Shown: positions 43,885 through 54,484 of the stretch, one piece after another | Layout of the letters: each line of letters opens with the position of its first letter | Position numbering within the stretch: position 1 is the first letter of the stretch | Assembly: GCA_930367215.1 (NCBI GenBank) | Contig: OV884058.1 | Location: forward strand, 108,957,802-109,021,801 | From: Pollenia angustigena | Lineage: Eukaryota; Arthropoda; Insecta; Diptera; Polleniidae | Length of the DNA stretch: 64,000 bases | Direction of reading: 5' to 3' | Position numbers and translations under genes: made by a program | Notes under the pieces: generated by a model | Database searches by the model: none | Told to the model about the DNA's origin: nothing | The model's input: the letters and a program-made list of their open reading frames with translations, nothing else

Positions 43885-44448
43885 TAATTAAGTTTCTCGT
43901 TATTTTTTTAATATGTAAAAGAATTTAATTTTTTGTTTTGTTTTCCTGACTTATAATTATTATTTTACTATAAAGTGCACATATCTAACTAACCTTTGTA
44001 ATGCACCTTAAAATAAATTTTAATGATTTTCTCAATTTATAAAAGGCATTTTAAATTTGGTTATATTTTTTCACATTTGGTAAAATTTTCAAAAATTTTG
44101 GTTGTAAAAATTGTATTAGTTGTGGCAGCACTGGCTATAGTAAAACGGGACGACAAAGAAGAGATCATGAATGCTTTCAACGCATACCATCCAAAAATCC
44201 AGTTTACTACGGAAAGTGAAGAGAATTTTAAAATTGCATATTTGGATACATACTAGAGGTCTGCAACGAGTAACTTTTTTCTTCACATGTGAAACTCGCT
44301 GTCGAATATAGTATTTATTTGTTCTTTAACGCGCAAAAAGTGAAGAGAAATGATTGTTGTTTTTATAAATACTAACATCAGCAGCCGAAGATGAAATATG
44401 TTCCGAAAAAAAGGAACATATTAAAATGGGTACAACGAAAAAGAAGTA

Positions 44449-44957
44449 CAGTACTTTTCGCTTATAGTCACTTCCTTAAGTTGCAACCATAACGTGGACT
44501 ATATCGCTAATGTGACTATAAGGCTAATTCACATATCGTTACTTTAATATAGAAAAGCCCTAACTAACGTTTTCCTTACTTTACAGGAATAGTTAAAATA
44601 ATAACAACATATTTCATAACTGATACCAACGGCAAAAACGAAGTTTTTACGAGTAGAGAGTTGATGACAAAAATTAAAGGATTTAATTTATTCTTTCTTT
44701 GGATGGATTTTTGATTCGAAAACTAAAAAGAATTGAGTAAATTTTGCTAATGTGACTATAACGCTATTAATTTGCTTTACTTTTTCCCTTTGACTACTGT
44801 GGATAAATGGCATATATGGCAAATGTGCTTATATCGCTAATGGACTATAACGTAAATACTTTATATTAAATTAACTTATAGCGGAAAAATAAACAGATAA
44901 AATGGAATATATCGCTAATGTGACTATAAGCGTAGTGACTATAAACGAAAAGTACTG
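44449..44957. mobile_element. Tc1-like MITE with repeated CGCTAATGTGACTATAA
   Basis: CAGTACTTTTCG ends, mirrored, with TA on each side (44447-44448, 44958-44959). The word (T)CGCTAATGTGACTATAA occurs about five times inside in one orientation, plus TTATAGTCAC at the left, a dense binding-site-like array. No coding frame. Confidence 0.8.
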
Positions 44958-45234
44958 TACCTATAAAATTATGGTCACTTCATGTGGTACTTGTAGTAAA
45001 GCTGAAATTTGTGTAATTACCAAAAAATTAGACAGTAATTTATTTCTTAAGACTAGATAATTAGAAATTTTTTTGTGTAATTTAGCCTAAATATTTTTTT
45101 CATATACAAGTAAATATTATTGCAAATAAATTTCACTTTTAAATATTTATAAATAAATTAAAATCTAAATGATCTAAATAAATAAAGTTATGTAGGTATT
45201 AACATATCTCATTTACCTGTTTCCATTTTTATAC

Positions 45235-45650
45235 CCTTCACCACAGGTGGAAAAGGGTATATGTATATAAGTTTGTCATTCCGTTTGTAATTTCTACAGT
45301 ATTGATCTTAGACCCTATAAAGTATATATATTCTGGGTCCTTATGAGGAGAGAAGTTGATTTAACGATATCCGTCCGTCCGTCTTACGTTTGATGTGTTT
45401 TCCGGAGACTCCAGACATGATAGCGGCTACGTTGTTTTACATTTATGTCACATATAGTCCACCATTTCTTGCTATTGAAATTCAGCCAGATCGGTCCAAC
45501 AATGGCTGAGATATGACCAAAAAACCACGACTGCCTCTAATTTTTCCAAAAAATCCCTTGTGGCTGTTGTATTTGTATTACTTTTTTCTGTATATCTGGA
45601 GAACGGCAAGAGCCAAAGCTTTAAAATTAGGTACAAACATTTAGTAGTAT
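45235..45650 (+). mobile_element. Mini-me-like fragment (second class)
   Basis: ATACCCTTCACCACAGGTGGAAAAGGGTAT, then AAGTATATATATTCTGGGTCC and the tract ATCCGTCCGTCCGTC (GTCY type). This is the conserved start of the fly mini-me group. The 3' half is missing; it meets the Penelope 3' end near 45650. Confidence 0.7.
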
Positions 45651-45673
45651 TATTATTTAATTAAGCTTGAGGT

Positions 45674-45676
<3 letters not shown>

Positions 45677-45705
<29 letters not shown>
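45677..45705. repeat. Poly(T) run of 29
   Basis: Uninterrupted T run between GAGGTCTC and ATAAAAAAC, within the 3' end of the minus-strand Penelope element; reads as poly(A) on the element strand. The copy at 42.9 kb has only a short A run at this place. Confidence 0.9.
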
Positions 45706-45709
<4 letters not shown>

Positions 45710-45724
45710 AAAACAAATTATTTT

Positions 45725-45785
45725 TATTTAAACCAATATTTCGGCACTCCGTTGTGTGCCTTCTTCAGGGTTTTTTCTTGAATGT
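45725..45785 (-). ncRNA. Hammerhead-ribozyme-like core at the end of the minus-strand Penelope element
   Basis: On the minus strand: CTGAAGA (45762-45768), stem II GGCAC/GTGCC (45756-45760, 45743-45747), GAAA (45739-45742). Located about 160 bp after the endonuclease stop, as expected for a Penelope element. The candidate stem III is weaker than in the 42.8 kb copy. Confidence 0.65.
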
Positions 45786-45867
45786 TTGACAAAGAATTAA
45801 AAAAATTTTTAACAAATTTAACAAATTAAACAAATTTAACAAAAATTCTGATAACAATTTTCATTTA

Positions 45868-45920
45868 AATACAAAAAAGGTTTCCCAATTCAAATACAAA
45901 AAAGGTTTTCCAATTCAAAC
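45868..45920 (+). repeat. Two tandem 25 bp units in the Penelope 3' region
   Basis: AATACAAAAAAGGTTTCCCA and AATACAAAAAAGGTTTTCCA units, each ending ATTCAA, between the endonuclease frame and the ribozyme-like motif. Confidence 0.75.
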
Positions 45921-45947
45921 CTAATCTATTACAGTTTAAATAAATTT

Positions 45948-46268
45948 TTAACTTCCGTTTCTATTTTTATAAATTAAATGTCTATAATTTTGTGCTAAGC
46001 TTTCAGTATCTGACTTAAAATTAATTCTCGATATTGTCGGTACATTTATAATTTGCAACATTTCTAACATAAATCTACGTTTATAATTATTTTCCGTATT
46101 TAAAACTGTTGTATTTTCAAAATCTGGATAATGGTTTAGATTAGCACAATGAGTTGATAAAGCTGTTTTTTGTGATGAAATATTTCTATATTTCTGATCT
46201 GACTTATGTCCTGCTAACCTAATTTTCAGTTTATTTTTTGTTGTACCAACATACACTTTACTACATTG
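45948..46268 (-). pseudogene. GIY-YIG-type endonuclease part of the Penelope-like element
   Basis: Same frame as the RT upstream, separated from it by a single TGA (46269-46271). After the stop it reads QCSKVYVGTTKNKLKIRLAG (YIG half of the motif), then HCANLNHYPDFENTTVL (His and Asn/Asp residues typical of Penelope endonuclease) and ends RHLIYKNRNGS. Penelope endonuclease nicks DNA for target-primed reverse transcription. The domain is otherwise intact to its natural C-terminus. A start at the GTG at 46256 would be artificial. Confidence 0.85.
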
Positions 46269-47150
46269 TCAATTAACATTTCCCCCACAAGGTATTTTAT
46301 ATACTACATTCGACATTTCAAACTTGTTCATTTTGTCTTTCATTTTAGTAAATAATCTACCTATTGTATTATAAGATTTATGCGCAATTTTATACTTCTC
46401 CGTATCATAAATATTAGATTTTTCTAACCTCTCCGAAAATTTTGGTACATAAGTTAGCGATTTATAAATTTTTGGTTCCGTATTACCGTTGGAGTTATTT
46501 ATTCTATGGTTATTAAATCGTATTAATAAATTAGATATAATTTCTTTTGGAAAACTATTCTCTCTTAATGCTTTAAAAATTTTTTCTTTATTATTCTTAT
46601 GGAAACAAGAATCACTAATTTTCAATACCCTATCTATAAAATTTTTAGCTGTGTTAATTATAATTCTTTTAGGATGATTTGAAAAATAATTAATTATCCT
46701 ACCAGATGATGTTGGTTTTTGATACCAATCAATTAATACACGTTTCCCCTTTCGTATTATCAAAGTGTCTAAATAAGACAATTTAGAATCAAACTCTTTT
46801 TCCATTGTAAATTTTATATCCGCATGAAAGGAATTAAATGTATCTAAGATTTTAACTATCTCTGATTCCTTTATTACGCAAAATAAATCATCCACATATT
46901 TTGTCATAATTTTAGGTTTAATAGTCAACTGTTCTAAACATCTATCTATTAATCTCTCCATAACAATATCTGCTACAATGGGAGATGCTGGTGATCCCAT
47001 AGGAAGTCCCCTTAGTTGAACATATACATTACTGTCCAATTGAAAATATCTATTGTCAATTATACAAAATTTCAGAATACGTAAAAATAAGTCCTTTTCT
47101 ATATTAGTGTGTTCTTCTATTATATCCCATTGCTCCTCTATTATATCTAT
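46269..47150 (-). pseudogene. Penelope-like reverse transcriptase, 5'-truncated
   Basis: Open for 323 codons up to 47240; the recognisable part starts near IIEEQWDIIEEHTNIEKDLF (residue about 33). Motifs: GLPMGSPASPIVAD (78-91), the catalytic YVDD (115-118), KLSYLDTLI and WYQKPTSSGRIINYFSNHP (about 168-187), then the linker to VVYKIPCGG, the GIY-like half of the endonuclease. A TGA follows where a Cys is expected by family pattern. The fingers and motif A are missing, replaced upstream by an unrelated repeat, so this is a typical 5'-truncated Penelope copy. Confidence 0.9.
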
Positions 47151-47240
47151 AGCAAGATCTAAAAAAAATTGATTTTTTTTGTTTAATTTTATGAACGTTG
47201 CACAGTGGCGCCATTTGAGTTTTTTCGTTGCAAAAATCAT

Positions 47241-48080
47241 ATCTTTTGAACCGAATAAGGTAATTGAACAGTTTAAACAGCATATGATAGATAACTGTTC
47301 AGCCTATGAAATGTGCATTTGAAAAGGGTGCTACGCTGTGTAGGGGCCTACTTATGGGTTATCAAAGTTAAAATTAGTAGAAAAATCAATTTTATGGTAC
47401 CTAAAAAAAAATTATTTTTACATTTTTAGATTGTTTTTATTTTTTTTTTCTTTAGGGTTCTAAATTATTACCCAACAAATTAAAAAAAAAAATTTTTTTT
47501 TTTTAAATTTATTTTTTCAATTTTCTGTATTTTCGGTATATGGGTAATTCCATGTCAAAACGACCAAGAGTGGGACACGACCCCTTCCGATTTTAATGAA
47601 ATTTGGTGAGAATGTTCCTTTTATCTTATAAGGAACATATATGAACGAAAAAAAATTTTAAAATTTTTTTTTCAAAAGTTATGTCATACTCAAAATGTCA
47701 TAATTTCGCCGAATTAGCCGAATGTGTTGAGCTTATTTCTTCAATAACTCGAAAACTACTTGACATACGAAGATGATTTTAATGTCATTTTAAAGAGAAT
47801 ACTTGGGGCTACAAACCATATATTGAAAAAATAAATTTTTTTTTGAAAAATGTAATATCTGCAAAATGTTAAATTTTAAAAACGGACTAAGTCAAAAACC
47901 TATTTTTTTATTTGGCTGATTTTTTTTTGTATAATACCTCAAACTGTTCTTTAAAAATTCTGAAACTTTGAAGGAGGTGTTTTTTTTTTTTTTAAGATAT
48001 GATTTTTTTCCTTTCGCAACCTTTAAAAAAATAATATTAAAATAGAATTTTAATATTGTAATTTTGAGCAATAAGTACAC
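47241..48080. other. Unassigned repeat-like DNA
   Basis: AT-rich with phrases such as AATTCCATGTCAAAACGACC and TTCCTTTTATCTTATAAGGAAC (short palindrome near 47618). Probably part of an older element in which the Penelope copy landed. No credible frame. Confidence 0.35.
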
Positions 48081-48119
48081 TGTGCAAGTTGCAAAAAACA
48101 GACCAGCCGCGCACCTGGC

Positions 48120-48400
48120 ATTTCACCCTAATTGGGGACGCTGAATTCAGTGGTGCTAACCGTTTTTTTAAATTAGCTCTTGTTTTCAAGATATACCGTT
48201 ATTTCGAAAATGTAAGGCGCTGCACAGCATATATTCGCGTAACTCAAAAATGGTTTAGTTTATTGAAATAACTAAAAAAACCGAAATTCGGCAATAAATA
48301 ATAAAGTGGGGTTGGTCATACATTTGACCCATCTAGGAGCATCCTACGCGCTGTAGGGGCCAAATTAAAGAATTTTATTAAACCGCAATATTAGTATGGC
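48120..48400 (-). repeat. Dispersed repeat, copy 2 (empty site for the 4.9 kb insertion)
   Basis: The reverse complement matches 4608-4930 plus 7822-7832: it reads through ...CTGAATTCAGCGTCCCCAATTA without the 2.9 kb insert. It has a single CATCCTACGCGCTG arm where copy 1 has two in inverted orientation. Confidence 0.8.
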
Positions 48401-50200
48401 AACCATGTCTTTTTAACCTTTTTTACCTCTAGAAGCCAAACGGGCACGTACGGGCAGATAAAATTTTTGAATTATGTAAAGAAATAATCAAAGAACAGAT
48501 TTTGCAAATATGGCAAATATAGAAAAATATAGATTTTTGTTATTTTCCGTCAAAGTTGAAAAATAGTGAAAAAACGGATAGTTTTTAAATAGTGATTTAC
48601 CAGGAGAAACACAAAGCAAACAGTTCATTTTTTTTTTATCATTACACATTTAATAAATGCATCAATCAATACAAACAAAAAATAAGGCGATTCGTTACCT
48701 ATTTTTCGTGATATTACACCTGAAATCGCAACAAATTTACTAAAAATTGTGTGTTTTTTTGAAAACCGAAAGTCGGTCAACTTTGAACGGCTATATCTTC
48801 TAAACTAAAAATGTGATATTATTAAGAGTGGCAGATTTGAAATCGTTGAAAAGTTTCCTATAACATGAGTTTATTCAAAACTTCGTCGGTGCTCATGAAA
48901 ATTTTGATTTTTGCAACCTCGTTTGCTCTACGGGCGCTACTGTGCGTTGGCCAAAGAAAAGAATATCTCCTAAGAGCAGATTTTCATCCAGAAGTTTATT
49001 TAAAATTATTTTTTTTTTCGGAAAAATATCTAAAATGGTAAAATCTCTGTAAATGTCACATATACATTTAAATATGTACATATCCCTGCAGGAAATGTCA
49101 CTAGTGAATTTCTACTGATTCACTGTTGACACAGTCACCAGTACTAGTGACATATTATACCCCAGGCAATGTTATTTACAATAGACATTTAACATGTGCG
49201 TGGCATTGGAAATCTACTACTGGCGTTGGTACTACTGACTAGGTAGTTCCATTGGGAACATATGTAGATATTGAAACCAGAGAATCGCTAGTACATTTTA
49301 GTAAAAGTAGTTTACACTTTTTGTAAGAATACGAAGTCATAACAATCTTTTTTTATCATTTCTTCAGCTTTTATAGGAATTGTACTTCTCAGATGTTATT
49401 GATAAAATCTTTTTCGTATTAAATCCAAATATAGTGGCAAATGTAATGTAGTGTAGACACTTCGTTGACAATGTCACCAATATAGTCGACAAAACTGGTG
49501 ACTTGGAGACACTTGCACCCAGGTTTCCTTCAGGGATGTTGCAGTTTACCACATCAAAAGAATTACTTGAAAGCAAAAATATATTTTATTTTTGTTGTTG
49601 CTTTCTACAGAAATTCACTTTTTTGTAGATTCAATGTTTTTGTAGATTCAATTTTTTTGTAGAAAGCAATTTTATAATTAGGGCCTTAATTTTTATAAAT
49701 TTTTTTAAAACAAGTTGCACAATAATAAATAACAATCATTGATAAAGGTCGGTACAGACTTTTGCCATAGAAAGTCTGTGTTGCATTTTTTAAATAAAAT
49801 AAAAACAATTTTTGAAAAGGAAAAAATTAAATAAAAATATCAATACACAGTACTTGTTAACGCTTCAAGACATAAAAAAGGAAATAAAAATTTTTTGTAC
49901 TTATATTCTGTTTTATACATTAATATTTTTGAAAATAAGTTTAAAAAAATTTTAATTTTTGACATTTTTGACATTTTTGCACTTTGTAATTAATTTAATT
50001 TAATAGTCACATTTTCCAGAGTTTGCTTCCCCTTTTAAGCACTAGCTATCTAGCACTAGCAAAGAGTTATTCACACTTTTTGTAGTTTAAACTTTTCAGC
50101 ATAGCTAGTACTGAAAAGTAAAAGCTAGTGCTAGTACTTAGTACTAGCTAGTATAAGCTACATTTTTATTCACTTGACCCATTGACAGAACAATGAATTT
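48401..50200. other. AT-rich DNA with one weak inverted-repeat element
   Basis: 49083 (TCCCTGCAGGAAA) and 49536 (reverse TCCCTGAAGGAAA) may bound a 454 bp element whose interior has several TGTCAC/GTGACA words (ATGTCACTAGTGA at 49096 pairs with ACTAGTGACAT at 49143). 50030-50165 is dense in the palindromic words CTAGC/GCTAG. No gene recognised. Confidence 0.45.
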
Positions 50201-50212
50201 AAAGGAAGACAC

Positions 50213-50467
50213 CAAGGTATATTTATAGTGGCCGCGAGATTACAACAATTTTACAATAAAACAAACAACAGGGCTTTTTATTGTTGTTTTGTGATACGAA
50301 CTGTCAAACAGCAAAGGGGTTGAAAAGAGACAACAAAGACAAAAGATAAAGACAAAATACCTTGTTTACTTGTTAACTATACAACATTTGACAGTTTGTA
50401 TCACAAAACAAGCAAATAAAAAATAACCAGCTGGCTTTCCGAGACTACCTGCTATAAATATACCTTG
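50213..50467. mobile_element. hAT-type MITE, copy 1 (255 bp)
   Basis: Ends CAAGGTATATTTATAG / CTATAAATATACCTTG, flanked by GAAGACAC (50205-50212) and GAGGACAC (50468-50475), an 8 bp duplication with one change. Same family as 60825-61061, opposite orientation. Inner AACTGTCAAA / TTTGACAGTT words also pair. Confidence 0.88.
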
Positions 50468-50475
50468 GAGGACAC

Positions 50476-51240
50476 AAATAATATAATGGCGATTTCTTTT
50501 CTGAGAAAAATATGTTACAGTACATACATGTAACATTTTCTAATGTTACCTAAAATCACTCGAAGTGTTACATGTTGTGCAATTTCAATAGAACACAATT
50601 AGTGCTTTTATTTACAACTATTACACTTTCATCATTAATGTACATAATAAGCGATTTTTAAAGCTATTTAAGCAGTTTCTGCATGCTATTACGGGTTGGA
50701 AACAAATATTAACATCACTAATGGCTTATAAAAATTAAAACGATTATAATATAAATAGACTTTTTTTGATTTTAATTTGTAAATATTTTTATATTTTGTT
50801 TTAAAATCAATTTTTAACAAAATTATGGGCGGTATGAATTATGACGAACAAAATAAAACATTTGTTGTACAAACAAAGTAGTAAGCACCAAAGTTTTAGA
50901 ACAGGGCAGTATGAACACCTTAAGTTAAAGTAAGGGTAAAACATGCAACATGTTTTGCATGTTTTTCATCAACATATTCACAAAAGAACTTGAAAATTTT
51001 TCCCACAGTTGTATTTTTTGTACAAACGAACACAAAAATGTAGAACATGTAACATTAATGCAACATAAAATAGAAAAAATAAGCTGTGATATTAATTTAA
51101 GTTGTGTGTTTAATTTAATTATATATTAAATGTTTTATGTAAGCTGTGTAACATTCAATGTATAATTTAATGTGAAAAACTACTTAGTAATTGTAAGTTT
51201 ATTTATTTTGTTGTTTTCTAATTTTGTAATAATATATTGT
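50476..51240. other. No feature recognised
   Basis: AT-rich. The word TGTTACATG/CATGTAACA occurs several times in both directions (50515-50575, 50940-51060), perhaps a decayed inverted-repeat element. Confidence 0.35.
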
Positions 51241-51264
51241 TTTTTATATAAAAAAAAAAAATAT

Positions 51265-51320
51265 TAAATAGACAACCCCTGAAGATGTCAACAAATAATT
51301 GACGAAACGTTGGGAGAAAC
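51265..51320 (+). ncRNA. Hammerhead-ribozyme-like motif, Penelope 3'-end type (well preserved)
   Basis: AAATAGACAACCC, CTGAAGA (51279-51285), perfect stem II GTCAA/TTGAC (51287-51291, 51299-51303) with loop CAAATAA, then GAAA (51304-51307) and CGTTGGGAG. The CTGANGA-stem-GAAA order is the hammerhead core; GAAACGTTGGG is the form I associate with Penelope ends. No coding remnant is seen upstream, so this is a solitary terminal fragment. Confidence 0.65.
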
Positions 51321-51819
51321 ATGTAAAAAAGGTTTTTTATTTACAAAAAATTTTTTAAATTAATTTTTTTGTAATGGAATATAAGACTAGACGTATAATT
51401 TAATTTTTATATTAAAAAATATGTATTTCAATGATCATTAATGCAATAATTTTTACCAAATCCTACCGCACTGCTGATTGCTTAATGTTATACGTGAATT
51501 TAGCATTATTTTAGGTGATTTTTGTGTTTAAAATAGCACTAACAGCAGACTTATCAACATATAAATGATATATTAAATAATATAATTTGTTTTGTTAAAA
51601 TAAATAAAATATAATAATAAAATACTACTGGAAAAGCTGTAGCGTGCGTCACAAAGGGTTCACGGCTTTTGTCAAAAAATCACAACATTTTTTGGCTGCG
51701 AATAAGTGCGTTTAGAATTCTCTTATAGTCATCTTTCTTTTAGGAATTAGATTTTGTATACCTTATCATTCCAAAATCGCTAAAAATAAGGAAAACGCAC
51801 TTCAACCTTTGAAGTTACT

Positions 51820-53306
51820 TCCACTTTTGTAGCGTGCGTCACAAAACTTTGTGATCAATTATTTCGCAACAAATACTTGCTAAGAAATTACATATGATAT
51901 ATGCCATTCGTAAGTACATATTAATGTCACTAAATACTATATATAAGTTGAAGCTCTCTCTTTTGAAAGACCAAAAAATGTTTTTTATTTCAATCAGAAA
52001 ACGCGTTCGAATGTAGTGTTCGTCACGCAGGATTTGCCCATATGTATGTATTCTAACACCACTTTTCCAACATGTTAGCATTTCGTGGGCGTATATAATG
52101 GCTAACTATAACTATAAATAAGAATCGCAGTAGATAGTGGCAAAGAAAAAGTTAAATACATTTTAATTTGCTTTAGTTGCTGCTTAGGGACAGGGTTTTG
52201 TCTAAGGATACCCAGTTTTTAGAATATCCTTTGGGGTTAAGCCTAGTGAGAAATATTTGCTTTGAATAGGGAAACCCGCAGCCACTATACAAGTAATACG
52301 ACAACAAATGTGGTCAAATAAAAAAAAATTGTTCACTAAATGAGTGAGAATTTACTTCTAATCTGAAGCCTTGTAATTTAATTTAAATAAACGAATATGG
52401 GCAAATCCTGCGTGACGAACGCTACATTCGCACGCGTTTTCTGATTGAAATATAAACATTTTTTGGTCTTTCAAAAAAGATAGCTTCAATTTATATATGG
52501 CTATTTCCAAAAAAAAGTCAACCACAAAAAATGAAAAAAAAAAAAAATTTTCTTTTCAAGATTTATTTAGAGAATTGCTTATATTTTTTTAATATATGCG
52601 TATAAATTAATTGATTCGAAAAAAAAGATAAATGGTAAACGAAGTACTACAACTTTTAGCACATACTTGTGCATATTAGAAAATATGCATTTGGAACAAC
52701 AATACTCTAATCTAAGGCATATTTATGATCTGAAAAACATTTTTTATTAAGTTTCTTATATATAGCAACATAAAAAAATTTTAAATCATGGTGGGAAAAT
52801 TGTCCCGTTTACAATTTCTTTAACAATTTATTTAAAAAAATGTAATTCATATTTTATTTTGAAATCGAACCCATTTTTAGGGCACATTAGTACGCAACAT
52901 TTGAAAATTAATCCCAATAAAATATTGTGTCAGGTTTCGCAGAAATCAGTGTTTAAACGGTTACCCCTTAAAACCCACTTCCGTTTTTGTCCCGTTTACA
53001 ATCACTGGTTTTTTGCAATTATCTCGGAAACCACGACAGTAAGCGAAAAATTTCATTTGCGGAAATTAAAGAGCTAATTGAGAGTTAAAAGAATCATTAA
53101 TTTAAAAAATGAAAATCAGGTTGTTTTTTACAGTTTTGTCAATATAAACGTGTGCGAATGTCCCGTTTACAATCTTGGAAGTGCCCATATAGTATGTAGT
53201 GACATTAATATGTACTAACGAATGGCATATATCATAATTTCTTAGCAAGTATTTGTTGCGAAATAATTGATCACAAAGTTTTGTGACGCACGCTACAAAA
53301 AGTGGC
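51820..53306. mobile_element. Large fold-back element with two nested inverted pairs
   Basis: Outer arms 51820-51931 and 53198-53306 share GTAGCGTGCGTCAC, AACTTTGTGATCAATTATTT and ACTTGCTAAGAAATTA. Inner arms 51944-52062 and 52395-52500 share CATTTTTTGGTCTTTC-type and CGTGACGAACGCTACATTCG-type blocks (one strand each). An extra TGTAGCGTGCGTCAC lies at 51640. The middle carries three TGTCCCGTTTACAAT copies. The right arm ends inside the 3' end of the mariner transposase. No gene inside. Confidence 0.75.
52801..53173 (+). repeat. Three copies of TGTCCCGTTTACAAT
   Basis: Exact 15 bp copies at 52801-52815, 52988-53002 and 53159-53173, 187 and 171 bp apart, with otherwise little similarity between. 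Too long to be chance; they may be remains of a roughly 180 bp tandem unit or bound sites. Confidence 0.85.
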
Positions 53307-53959
53307 ACACCTCCATCCGATGGCCCAAATTTACGATGACGCTGCGGCATAATTGAGGTTCTATGCCCTTAATGTGCCGAATTATCTCAACATTTAGCTC
53401 TTGAATTGTTGCAGGGTTATCGACGTACACCTCTTCTTTTAAATAACCCCAAAGAACGAAGTCCAACGGTGTCAAATCACATGATCTTGGCGGTCAATTT
53501 ACATCCCCACTACGTGAGATAACACGGCAATTGAATTTGTTGCGCAAAAGAGCCATTGTTTCGTTAGCTGTGTGGCAAGTGGCACCGCCCTGTTGAAACC
53601 ACATATAGTCCACATCCATATGTTCCAATTCGGGCCATAAAAAGTTCGTTATCAGCTCACGATAGCGAAAACCATTCACAGTAACTGCCTGACCGGCCTT
53701 ATTTTGGAAAAAATTCGGCGCGATGATGCCGCCAGCCCATAAACCACACCAAACAGTCACTCTTTGTGAGTGCATTGGTTTTTCAACAATCACTCTTGGA
53801 TTATCATTCGCCCAAATGCGGCAATTTTGCTTATTGACGAATCCTCTAAGGTGAAAATGTCCCTCATCACTGAAGATGATTTTCTTCGAAAATTTATCAT
53901 CCACTGTTGCCATAAGCCTGAATAACTTTAACGTGTTGCTCGATTGTGTATCTTTCCAT
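53293..53959 (-). pseudogene. Mariner-type (DD41D-like) transposase, broken
   Basis: Cut-and-paste transposase remnant. The N-terminus starts at an ATG at 53959 (MERYTIEQHVKVIQAYG), but after about 20 residues an internal deletion with frameshift joins it to KIIFSDEGHFHLRGFVNKQN (first catalytic Asp), removing the DNA-binding part. Then IWANDNPR, VTVWCGLWAGGI and WFQQGGATCHTA, where the second Asp is Gly. A TGA at about 53491 replaces the Trp of the NWPPRS motif. The third Asp is in LTPLDFVLWGYL; spacing from the second is 41 residues, fitting DD41D mariners. The C-terminus is cut by the fold-back arm. Three independent lesions: inactive. Confidence 0.9.
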
Positions 53960-54055
53960 GGTTCAAATTGAGTTGGTCTGAAATTGCTAAATGTTAATTG
54001 AAATGCAGAAAAAAAACTTGACGTTTAGGTGTGGTTCACATTCAACAACGGCCCT

Positions 54056-54452
54056 TAAGGCTCAGTTAGTCTTTACTTTCTGTTCTGTTACGAATCAACT
54101 GATTTGTTTTTGTTATTAAAAAACCTGTGAAATTGATTAGTTTTTCTGTTCTGTTGCGGTTCAGTTTGTTAAAATCAAAAAATTGTTAAGTAATTGTAAG
54201 TGACAGCAAAATAAATAATAAAAAATACATATTTATATTGAAATAAACTGGTTTTTGATTTTAAGAATTCATAAAATTTAATTTCTTCAAATTTATGTGC
54301 ATTTAAGTTATTGAAATAAAACATTGGACGGTGCAAAACTAATAAATTTGTCACAAATGGCTGGTAAGTTGCTACAGAAAAAGTAACTATTACGAAACAG
54401 AACGGGACGGAACAGAACAGAAACAGAAAGTAAAGACTAATTCTGCCTTTAG
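54056..54452. mobile_element. MITE with TTAGTCTTTACTTTCTGTT arms
   Basis: TAAGGCTCAGTTAGTCTTTA at the left and its mirror TAAAGACTAATTCTGCCTTTA at the right, with CTGTTCTGTT / AACAGAACAG words inside. About 0.4 kb. The 102-codon minus frame across it is chance. Confidence 0.75.
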
Positions 54453-54484
54453 TTTTTATAAGTAAATAATTTGTTAATAACAAT

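Larger units (their letters stand above)
41033..44133. mobile_element. Non-autonomous hAT-type element (3.1 kb) inside the Penelope RT
   Basis: Exact 8 bp duplication GCTATAGT (41025-41032, 44134-44141) and ends CATAGCTGCC / GGCAGCACTG (CA--GCTGCC shared). Removing the insert restores the RT frame, direct proof of the insertion. It has no transposase. It hosts a long-TIR element (41731-42647), a Penelope 3' end with a ribozyme-like motif (42820-42940), and MITEs at 42998-43359 and 43768-43884. Confidence 0.93.
39340..44256 (+). pseudogene. Penelope-like element, broken and interrupted twice
   Basis: Pieces in order: a decayed N-terminal region at about 39340-39550 (GLGFWCTTQLS-type segment followed by stops), the RT core at about 40195-41032, and its continuation at 44142-44256. 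Interruptions are a fold-back element (39808-40132) and a 3.1 kb hAT-type element (41033-44133). If the hAT-type insert and one copy of its 8 bp duplication are set aside, the frame continues from YVDDILAIV into KRDDKEE. An in-frame TAA at 40968-40970 and loss of the endonuclease end show that it was already dead or died since. Confidence 0.88.

Noticed and set aside
44023..44256. 77-codon frame starting inside the hAT-type element
   Set aside because: Only its last about 40 codons are real Penelope RT sequence; the start is transposon DNA, so it is covered in the Penelope entry.
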